The translations under genes and the position numbers were made by a program. The notes under the pieces are model-generated. The model did not search any database. It worked only from the letters and a program-made list of their open reading frames with translations, and was not told where the DNA came from. From Euperipatoides rowelli (taxonomy: Eukaryota > Onychophora > Udeonychophora > Euonychophora > Peripatopsidae), in assembly GCA_003024985.2 (NCBI GenBank), contig PXIH01S0025349.1: a DNA stretch of 11,362 nt, one strand, 5' to 3'. Shown piece after piece: positions 1 to 7,214 of the stretch (within the stretch, counting starts at the first letter, position 1; every line of letters starts with the position of its first letter).

Positions 1-1661
1 AGTCTTTATAATAGTTCTGTACAGGAAAGACCCTTTTCCTAAGCAGTCAAATAAAGTATAGTTCTGACTACACTGTTCTTAGAATATTTCATCTTTTTTA
101 TTATTTCATTTTCCATTGTGGAAATCACTTTTATCTAGGTTGGTTCTTCACTAAAACATATGCATTTAAATTTGGGCCCATAAATAATTCTTTCAAATAT
201 TAGTTTCCATTCATCTAATTTTGTAGTGGCCATGTTTTTCTCACATATAATGGCATCAAGCTCACTAAGACTTTGTAACATTAGTTTCAATTCATATAAT
301 CACAATTTGGAGGTAAATAAGTTTTAAGGTGGAGAACTAACCCAGGGTGTTGTCAGCAACCAATTTATGTTAAAGATTCATGTTGTTTCTATTGATCTAA
401 AGAATTAAAATTGTCCACAATTCTAAAACACAAACATCAACTCTGGGATCTTGAAATCTACTAGTTATCATAACAGCTATCTTTTCTGCTGACTTTAACT
501 GTAGGCATAGTTTTTAGGGCTGGTTCCAGTGTTTATAATGCCTTAGCACCTCCCTTATTAAACTTTATTTATCACAAGTGAATGGGTTAATCCATGAATG
601 GCTGTACTTTCTGAACATCTCCTAAGCGAATAATTTATTCTAGATGAAAATAGAATCAATTAATGCAAAAAATGGCCATCTGCTTTTGTCGATAGGAAAA
701 AAATATTTTTTTATAATTAAGATTTTAGTAAATTATCTTCAATTTCTCCTAGTTTTCTATAAATTTAAAAATGCTCAAATATTTGGATCTTATATCCTTA
801 ACTTCTCAATTTTTAAATTATTAACTAAATATAAATATTTTATTCCGTACATTTAAGGCATAGGTTTGAATTATCAAATTATAAATCTAAAATTGAAAAC
901 TCTATAAAAAAAACTTCCTCTACATAGGCCTACCATTTTTTTTAATGAAAAGGAGACGAATTGATGACCACACAATCAAAGATGAATACAAAAAGTAAGC
1001 TAACATTAAAAACTACCTAATTGTAGATATTTTTTTATTTATACTTTTTTTTTATTTCCCCTTATTAGATCTTCAAAATGACTAAACTTAAATAAAAATG
1101 TTCAAATATACTGCATATTTTCAGTTTGATTAGCAATGTCCACTGCCATACAATGCTGGGGTGATTAAGAAGTTAAACGTTGGCAAAATTTTGGTCACAA
1201 TTAACTTCTTGAAATTCCATTAGCCTACTATAATAAAGTCAAATTTATATACGACATGAAACAGTATATTCTTGTTAATCTAATATAAATAATGCAACAA
1301 CATTTTTTTTACCATAGGATGTAGTACACAGCATTACAACAAATATATTTCTAGAAATCGTAAAATCTTTTACCTATTGAAATTTCAAACTTTACCTATT
1401 ATTGAGATAAGATGACAATAAAAAAATATAAAATTTTATAGTTTGCTTATTTTATCCCCCAAAAAATGTTTTTGATCATCTGCACACCTCATCAGTGAGT
1501 TAAGGATTGTTGATGGCCATCTCATGTTGGTTAATTATGATGGAGAGTTTAAATGTAATACAATAAAAATCAGTAGGATAAATATTTTCTAAAATATTTC
1601 TTTTTAAATTAAGATATAGAAAATAACTAAAAATTAATTAAGATGAAAATTCAATTACCGG

Positions 1662-1693
<32 letters not shown>

Positions 1694-1944
1694 AAAAAAA
1701 AATCAGCAACAACCTGTGCACTTTTTGCCAGTTATAGAACCGGCCCTAAAGGCCTTTGTGATATCTTGTGAATTTTTTTTTTTAAATAAAATACATAGCA
1801 GAAATACTTTATTTTAATTAATTTAATATATAAATACAATAACTAAATCATTTTTACAACTTTATTTTTTCTTTAAATGAAGAATATTTTATTGATGAAA
1901 AAAAAAACTTATATGATTCCTTTAAAAATCTTTGAAATATTTCA
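1..1944. other. AT-rich non-coding stretch, probably intronic
   Basis: I find no coding or RNA gene here. It lies upstream of the third-last 5'-nucleotidase exon and in the same transcriptional direction, so it is most likely intron. Visible structures are a TA microsatellite (1662-1693) directly after the palindrome TACCGGTA (1656-1663) and a small GGCC...GGCC hairpin at about 1741-1754. The longest open frame (644-856) is AT-driven and made of Ile, Phe, Lys, Leu and Tyr. Confidence 0.6.
1662..1693. repeat. (TA)n microsatellite
   Basis: This is an alternating TA tract of about 32 bases with one TG interruption. It directly follows TACCGGTA. Confidence 0.9.
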
Positions 1945-2045
1945 TATTTTCCACCCGGAATCGAACCAGCACCAGATAATCTGATTTCAGGCTTTAACGG
2001 CGAGCGCTATTACCACTTGACTATTGCTCTGAAGGGCGATCTCCT
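1945..2045 (-). repeat. tRNA-Ser-derived SINE or tRNA retropseudogene
   Basis: On the minus strand there is an RNA polymerase III A-box-like TAGTCAAGTGG (2013-2023). A perfect B box, GGTTCGATTCC, lies at 1957-1967. The interval between them is long, as in tRNAs with a large variable arm (Ser/Leu class). The anticodon-loop area reads CCTGAAATCAGATT, close to serine tRNAs. The triplet at the anticodon position is TGA, which would be Ser(UGA). The T stem is largely pairable. The 5' half of the anticodon stem no longer pairs, position 33 is not T, and no acceptor stem can be formed. It is therefore not a working tRNA gene. A decayed SINE head or a retro-copied tRNA fits best. A T-rich/A-rich flank follows on its 3' side. 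The exact element ends are not visible. Confidence 0.7.
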
Positions 2046-2628
2046 GTGAATTTCCACTCAAAATTATTAGATCATTAGAATAGTCAATAATTATGCGATT
2101 TCACTTAATTGAATCTTCCTATACTTGCCTTGAATATTTTTCACTGCTTTCTCTGATGTACTGTATGTTAAATAACATTGATAGGAGCACAGTCATCTTC
2201 CTGTTTATGGCAATCATCATTTTAAAATAATCATACATAGTATCGTGGAAATGTATTAATAACATAGTAGGGACCATTGAAGTGGCTGCTTACATCTCCA
2301 TATTAATCCATTGGAAAAAGTGGATTCAAGAGTTTAAGTCACCCTGTTAATCCTATGCAAGTGAGGAAGGGAGGGAGGGATTGTACATGTTATTTCTAAG
2401 GGGATTGTTAAAATTTTTTAATGATATTCTTTATTGGTATGAAAGCAATGATTTTTCTCAGAATTTAATGCAAATTTTAATATTTTTAACTAATTAAATG
2501 GTAACATATTTTTGTTTCTTTCCATTCTTTTCACGAAATACATTGGGATAAAATTTGTTTCAAGAAATTTGTTTTATGAATAAAGTAATTTACTAGAAAA
2601 ATCAATGTGACAGTTACCTGTTCCTGAC
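2046..2628. other. Non-coding stretch
   Basis: I see no gene. A small purine repeat built on GGGA (2363-2380) is the only simple repeat of note. Confidence 0.55.
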
Positions 2629-2974
2629 TTAAGGCTTGTTTATACTTCAATGCAATGGTATCCGTTGCATCAAAATGGATAGTCCTCCGTAATGATGATG
2701 CACACTGCGGCAGTCAGGCATGCACAAATAAAAGATGGACAGCTAGCCATCATCGTTTTTAATTATTGGAAAAACCCAATAATTACGCAGACCTATATGT
2801 TTGCTCTTCATTTTGTTTCTTCATTGAACCAATCATATCTTAGGTTTTATAAGTAGAGGGCAGCACACTGTTGTTTTTTGTCCCAATTGAATTAGTTTGA
2901 AAACAGCGTATTCGAAAATGGATTTTGATAAAGCAGTAAATAAAGTAAAACTAAAATATTTTACACAATACTAG
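2629..2974 (+). mobile_element. 5' end of a DNA transposon, Harbinger-like (remnant)
   Basis: TTAA at 2629-2632 is followed by GGCTTGTTTATACTTC. I recognise this start as typical of the terminal repeats of PIF/Harbinger-type elements, whose target duplication is a TWA triplet. Subterminal inverted pairs follow (TGCATCA at 2666-2672 with TGATGCA at 2696-2702). Next come a CCAAT box (2829-2833), a TATAAG box (2848-2853) and, 70 bases further, an ATG in fair context (2918-2920). That ATG opens 18 codons, MDFDKAVNKVKLKYFTQY, before a stop at 2972-2974. The order of terminus, promoter and short first coding piece is what an autonomous element's 5' end looks like. I could not find the opposite terminus in the window. 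Most of the element is probably lost. Family assignment rests on the terminus and is inference. Confidence 0.42.
2829..2853 (+). promoter_or_regulatory. CCAAT and TATA boxes of the putative transposon
   Basis: CCAAT (2829-2833) and TATAAG (2848-2853) stand in one orientation upstream of the ATG at 2918. Expected initiation is near 2878. Both motifs are seen directly. Their use as a promoter is inferred. Confidence 0.35.
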
Positions 2975-3631
2975 ACGTTTATTGGAATTCATTTTGATGC
3001 TTAAAACTCAAAATCATAACTGTTGGAAATAAGAGGAGGAATATGATTGGATATTGTACAGAAAAGTATGAGAAAATTTACGCACACATCTCCAATTATG
3101 AGACAGATTAAAACAAATCAGAGACCTGTTCCGTAAAAATATAAATGAGCCTTTAAACATACAGTAACTACAACCTTTTAAACATACATAAGTCCATTAG
3201 AAAAACAAAGGGGTAATCAGATATTACCTTTGTGTTAATTAGTCTCACCCTTAAACTTATTTACCAATATAATAAAGTGAAAATAAATACAAAGTAGCTA
3301 TACAAATTGTTGTAATTTTATAAATATATTTATGTTTTAGTGCTTTTTTTTTTATAAAATCGTTTGTTTTACCAAGTACCGGTACATTAAACTTTTATAT
3401 TTTAAAATTTAATTCTTTCTTAATGACTTGGGAGAGTAATAAATACATTTAAAAATCTTTTAGATTCCTTTGAATGATAAACAAAAAAAGTTATTATTGA
3501 GAATAAACTAATTAGAAATTTATTTATTTTACATAAAACTGTTTTCATTTTTCACTGTTGTTAATAGCACTTTTCAACAGCATTAAATCTGACATTAACA
3601 TTATACATTTTTATAATTTTTTTTATTTAAG
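2975..3631. other. Non-coding stretch before the exon
   Basis: I see no gene. The part at 3025-3160 could be decayed coding sequence of the transposon at 2629, because the + strand reads as charged peptide pieces (for example DRLKQIRDLFRKNINEPLN) broken by stops. A second TACCGGTA lies at 3377-3384. The last 30 bases form the T-rich splice acceptor tract. Confidence 0.4.
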
Positions 3632-3787
3632 GAGAAATAAATTTGGGAAGCATTTCCACTGTACTTCCATTTCAAAATAGTGTGGATGTTTTGAGTTTAA
3701 AAGGTAAAGACCTTTGGAAGACAATGGAGCACTCAGTTTGGGACTATGATGTTCAAAATGCTTTGGGAAGATTTTTACAAGTATCAG
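3632..3787 (+). CDS. NT5E: Ecto-5'-nucleotidase, third-last exon (C-terminal domain)
   Basis: This exon begins the C-terminal substrate-binding domain of an ecto-5'-nucleotidase, the extracellular enzyme that converts AMP to adenosine and phosphate. The translation runs GEINLGSISTVLPF, then LKGKDLW, EHSVWDY and GRFLQVSG. It parallels vertebrate CD73 blocks of the type AVLPF, LKGSTL, FEHSV and EFLQVGG. The Phe of the LPF motif (codon 3670-3672) matches the human Phe417 position, which stacks on the adenine ring. The acceptor is a T-rich tract ending in AG at 3630-3631. The donor is G|GTAAC at 3788. The first codon is split after its first base, so the entry intron is phase 1, as is the exit intron. 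The exon is 156 bases (52 codons) and appears to correspond to human exon 7. An alternative acceptor AG at 3633-3634 would cost one codon and has a poorer context. Upstream exons with the metal-binding motifs lie outside the window. Family assignment is secure. Orthology to NT5E rather than a lineage-specific paralogue is inferred. Confidence 0.93.
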
Positions 3788-3954
3788 GTAACTTTTTTTT
3801 TATTCATTTAACAGATCCTGAGTTATAATTTATAAATAAATTAGGTTTCTAGAGATGTAACACTTAAATTAGGTTTCTGAAGAACCCCTCCCCCACCCCC
3901 ACAAAAGGTCTATATATATATATATATATACTGTATATATATTTTAATTTTTAG
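3788..3954 (+). other. Short intron of the 5'-nucleotidase gene
   Basis: This 167-base phase-1 intron has donor GTAACT and a T-rich acceptor. It contains a 13-base direct repeat, AAATTAGGTTTCT, at 3838-3850 and 3866-3878. A C-rich patch follows near 3885-3900. A TA microsatellite with one CTG interruption (3911-3942) ends 12 bases before the acceptor AG. The microsatellite occupies the usual branch-point area, so branch-point choice is probably unusual. Exon joining across it gives the expected protein. Confidence 0.9.
3911..3942. repeat. TA microsatellite with CTG interruption
   Basis: About 32 bases of TA repeat are interrupted once by CTG (TACTGTA at 3929-3935). It lies inside the short intron, 12 bases before the splice acceptor. 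Confidence 0.88.
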
Positions 3955-4158
3955 GTTTGTATGTTGTCTATGATTTGTGTAAGCCAAATGGTCAGCGTGT
4001 TGTCAGTATTGATGTTCGCTGTTCAGACTGTCGTATTCCTAAATATGAACCACTAGATAAGGAGAAAATTTATCGTCTATCTGTGCCATCATTTATTGCT
4101 AATGGTGGAGATGGGTTTGAAGTCATCAAAGAAAATAGTATTCATCACACAACCTACA
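3955..4158 (+). CDS. NT5E: Ecto-5'-nucleotidase, penultimate exon (C-terminal domain)
   Basis: This exon continues the same protein: LYVVYDLCKPNGQRVVSIDV, a CSDC pair, RIPKYEPLD, then VPSFIANGGDGFEVIKEN. The block around SFIANGGDGF is the hallmark of the 5'-nucleotidase C-terminal domain. Its Phe (4092-4094) and Asp (4110-4112) match human Phe500 and Asp506, which bind the base and ribose of AMP. The two cysteines at 4020-4022 and 4029-4031 match the human Cys476-Cys479 disulfide, which fits an extracellular fold. The acceptor is a T-rich tract ending in AG at 3953-3954. The donor is CA|GTAAGA at 4159, a strong match to the consensus. The split Gly codon (G|GT) joins it to the preceding exon and restores the LQVSG-L junction. 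Length is 204 bases (68 codons), phase 1 at both ends. Every family-diagnostic residue expected here is present, so this looks like a functional exon and not a pseudogene. Confidence 0.95.
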
Positions 4159-4843
4159 GTAAGACTATTTACAATAACGCCTCCCTCTCAAATATCCTAT
4201 TGATTAGATACAACTAGCTCTCTATTTTCATTAAAATGCTTAGAAAATAATTTACTCAGCATTACATTTTAAAAAAAAACTAAAATAGAAAAAAAAATGC
4301 TCACTTTTCTACTCTAACAAATCGATATATACAGGTGTTTTACTTAGTTCGCTAATTTATTACTTTACTGAGCAAACACATAGCCACCGTTACATAAATA
4401 CCATTAGAGTTTTGCTGACTAAACCAAAAAAAAAATTAATTATCTTATAAAATTTGAAATCCTTCAAATATCCCATATACATTGTTTGCAAGATACCATC
4501 AAACTATGAATTACAATCTAAATTTAAATGTTGGGTGAGCAAAAGTAAATAATTGTTAAATTATCACTAAAGCTTTTATGCTGTTACTAATGACGAGTTT
4601 CCAACATCATTCAACCAGTCGAGATAAAAAGTTTAGAATGTTAGCTACTCATTGGAGCCTAGAAACTGCCCCATACCAGTTACATTTTCAACACTCTGCA
4701 TGTTTCAGCCACTAATGTTATGCTGAATCAAATGTAAATTTAGTATTCAGTCTATCAATAGCACCGGAAGCATAGACAGTTATTAGGGTTAAAGTGGTTA
4801 TAAGATAGCATTGTTTGGACATTGAAAAATAAAAATTATTACG

Positions 4844-5100
4844 TTTTTGACCCAGCCTTCAGTAAACTGTAGAAATGGGCTTAACAATTACATGTTTCAC
4901 TCTAACTTTGACCTTAGCTCTTAAGAGAAAGGCTGGATCAAAAAATGTAAAAAAAAATTTCCCCTTTAAAAAACAATTAGATTTTTCACCCAACAATTTT
5001 GACCCAGTTTACTATAAACTAATTAATTTTGAGTTTTATTTGAAAAGGATCCCTACCCTGAGCTTAAATTCTAAGAGAAAAGCTTGGTCAAAAACATATT
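4844..5100. repeat. Two diverged ~150-bp tandem units, each with an inverted repeat
   Basis: The 16-base word TTTTTGACCCAGCCTT (4844-4859) recurs inverted at 4929-4944 with one mismatch. A second pair follows: TTTTGACCCAGTTT (4997-5010) and, inverted, AAAAGCTTGGTCAAAAA near 5078-5094. The same-orientation copies are 150-152 bases apart. This makes a head-to-tail dimer of a foldback unit. The shared word AAGAGAAA just before each inverted arm (4923-4930, 5073-5080) confirms the alignment. It may be a MITE-like or satellite-like repeat. I do not recognise the family. Confidence 0.65.
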
Positions 5101-5197
5101 ATTTATTTTGCAATTAATTTCCAAATAATTTTATTTAGAAAGATCAATAAACTTAAGCCTAACTTGATCCTAACTCCGTTACAAAGCGTATTTCTGG

Positions 5198-5340
5198 TAG
5201 GGCTGGGCAAAATTCAATGAAAAATATATTTTCAATACAAAATACTCTGAAAAATGCATTTCAGACACAAATAGTTTTGAAATCGTGTATTGAAAATACA
5301 AGATGTATTTGTATTTTCAAAATACATTTTTAAAATAATT
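5198..5340. mobile_element. Possible hAT-type transposon terminus (remnant)
   Basis: TAGGGCTGGGCAAAATTC starts a block rich in the words AAAATAC and GTATTTT, a pattern common at hAT transposon ends. A perfect 10-base inverted repeat, TGAAAATACA (5291-5300) with TGTATTTTCA (5310-5319), encloses a 9-base loop. No matching opposite terminus or 8-bp target duplication was found, so the assignment is tentative. Confidence 0.33.
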
Positions 5341-6635
5341 TCATTAGATAATTTTCCTGATGTAGGAAGAGATCACTTAGAGTAATAATAAAATAAGATT
5401 TACAAAGAGGATCCATAACAGCGTCTCTGTATTTTAATAAAATAAGCTCAAATAGTTTATTTATTTAAAAAAAAAACCAAGACTATTTGACAATTTAATT
5501 TTGTTGAAAATAAATTTTAAATTAACATTGTTAATAATTAAGTTAAAAAATATATTTGATACTTCAAGAATGAAGAGTCCGACGTCCTTTTTTTAAAAAA
5601 AAAAAAAATTGTGTGATTTTCTACTTGTTTAAATTTACTTATCTGCAGTACTTTCAGAATCTTTCTTAATCTGATCATTCTTCTTTAATGCAAGGAAATA
5701 CCCTGAGTATATTGACTTCTTTTTTTTTTTGCAAACATTTTATTGTTCACACACTATAGCTATCCTCCTAAGTAAAAATAGTGAAGAATGTGTTAAAGTG
5801 TGACAACACAAATTTAAAAAAAAAAGTATTGTTTAATACTTTAATGCCACAGCATTTAATGTCAAATTGGTTTGACAAGTTAATTAGAATTTTATTGGAT
5901 TTTTGTACAGTATTAATAATAGAATCAATGGCACTAATTCCATTACTTTTTTTTTACAGGAATTATATACTGTATATATTTTTTAAGAAAATCTAAGTGT
6001 GGGAAATATTAAGCAGAATATAAAGCCGGTTGTTGAGACTGAAATTCGTGCAATTTTTAGATTTCGAGGCAATATGCATCCCTATTGAAATGCCACTGGT
6101 ACAATGCAATTTTAGGCCCTAATCTGCCAACAAATTGAAAATAAAAGATTATTATTTAAATGAAGAAGTTTCCTATACAAGCTGATTGGTGGCTTTGAAA
6201 AGGGAGCAGTACATTGCATGGGAGATTATCAGATCAGACTGAAATTATACTTTAGCCTACATGTGTAATATAAATCAAATTATTCTAACAATATACTATG
6301 TTATCCATACATATGTAATTAGTGTTAATTTTATACATTCTTCCTATGATAAAACTATTTTTCATTGAATTTCTTGCCAGGTAAGATCACTTTTGCTCTT
6401 TAATTAAGTACTTTTGATCTTGGTAGACAAAAAATTTGGCAATATACATAATGTTACAATGGAAAAATTGGGTACGAATTAAATTATTGACACTTAGTGG
6501 TATTAGAGTGTTAATTAGGATCTCAGAATGAGATTAAATATAGAGTAAAATATTTGTCCTGTTATAATGTACATTAGCTCACATTATTAGAATTATGAAA
6601 TGCTATCATAACTTAGTTGTTTTTTTTTCTTTTAG

Positions 6636-6832
6636 ATTGGTTAGACTTGGATGTTGCTTTGGAATATTTACGAAATCATACACCTATTTTAGCTGAAGTT
6701 CAAAACAGGATAACATTTCTAAGAAAATTATCCAATTGTAAAAATGTAGCAAATATTAAAAAAATATCATTCCCATTCATTTTATGTATGATAATCATTC
6801 ATTTTTTTATATTAAACACAAGTTTTAAATAA
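6636..6832 (+). CDS. NT5E: Ecto-5'-nucleotidase, terminal exon with GPI-type tail
   Basis: The acceptor is a long T tract ending in AG at 6634-6635. The split Asn codon (A|AT) joins the previous exon, then WLDLDVALEYLRNHTPI and AEVQNRITFLRK follow. These align with the human segment ending in IYPAVEGRIKF, the last folded part of CD73. After this comes a short polar stretch (LSNCKNVANIKK), then a hydrophobic run FPFILCMIIIHFFIL at 6770-6814, then NTSFK and the stop codon TAA at 6830-6832. This order (folded domain, polar spacer with small residues, hydrophobic C-terminus) is what a GPI transamidase signal needs. The Ser/Asn pair at 6731-6736 is the best-spaced attachment site. Five mildly polar residues follow the hydrophobic run, which is somewhat unusual. 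Sequence conservation ends at RK, as expected of a signal that is cleaved off. The exon is 197 bases. It could instead be a C-terminal transmembrane anchor, but the run is short for that. Confidence 0.9.
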
Positions 6833-6833
6833 A
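6828..6833 (+). promoter_or_regulatory. Candidate polyadenylation signal overlapping the stop codon
   Basis: AATAAA sits at 6828-6833 and shares all three bases of the TAA stop (6830-6832). A variant ATTAAA lies at 6890-6895. Either could direct 3' cleavage of the 5'-nucleotidase message. The second leaves a more normal, still very short, 3' UTR. In such AT-rich DNA the hexamer also arises by chance, so this is tentative. Confidence 0.3.
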
Positions 6834-7116
6834 TTATTATTATTATATAATGTATATTCATTTTTTATTTCGCAATAATTTTAGTGTTTATTAAAGAAAA
6901 TTTAAAGGTACTGTATCTTGCAATTTCCATATGTTAAAAGTTCAATTGGTTAGATGGGCCAGGAGAGAACCTGGTATTTTTTTAATCAAGTAGAATGTGT
7001 CACACCACTTTTATTTTAAATGTAAATATTTGAAATTGATAATAGGCTAAAATATTTGTGTATGGCATTTAAAAAAAAGGAAAAACAAAATTATGTTTAA
7101 TTGTCTGGCAGGCTAG
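6834..7116. other. Non-coding stretch after the 5'-nucleotidase stop
   Basis: This is AT-rich sequence containing the short presumed 3' UTR of the 5'-nucleotidase transcript and then unrecognised DNA leading into the copia fossil. I see no coding signal. Confidence 0.5.
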
Positions 7117-7214
7117 TCAATTACCAATAGATTCTCTGGAATAGTCTTCAGTCAAGGCAGTGTTCCATACGATATCAAAATGATGTTCATCAAGATAGCG
7201 GGCTAATCTATTGG

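Larger units (their letters stand above)
4159..6635 (+). other. Long intron of the 5'-nucleotidase gene
   Basis: This 2477-base phase-1 intron has donor GTAAGA and acceptor TTTTCTTTTAG. The next exon continues the family alignment without loss. The intron holds the repeat pair at 4844-5100 and the hAT-like end at 5198-5340, both listed separately. Between 4216 and 4843 I see only AT-rich sequence. Between 5340 and 6600 I see AT-rich sequence with homopolymer runs (for example a T run facing an A run at 5588-5609) and no exon-like reading. Confidence 0.88.

Noticed and set aside
644-856. 70-codon + strand open frame
   Set aside because: It is almost entirely Phe, Ile, Lys, Leu, Asn and Tyr, as expected from AT-rich DNA. 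No motif, splice context or conservation cue is visible.
1945-2045. Functional tRNA-Ser gene
   Set aside because: The acceptor stem cannot pair, the anticodon 5' stem half is lost and position 33 is not T. It is kept as a SINE or retropseudogene.
1-3600. An upstream 5'-nucleotidase exon (the NGGGIR region)
   Set aside because: I looked for coding sequence resembling the block that precedes LPF in CD73 and saw none on the + strand, so that exon lies outside the window.
4875-5117. 80-codon + strand open frame
   Set aside because: It runs across the tandem/inverted repeat unit. The repeated peptide words (LKRKAGSK, NSKRKAWSK) are by-products of the DNA repeat.
5781-5996. 71-codon + strand open frame with a hydrophobic C-terminal part
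   Set aside because: It is AT-driven composition inside the long intron, with no splice sites or family match.
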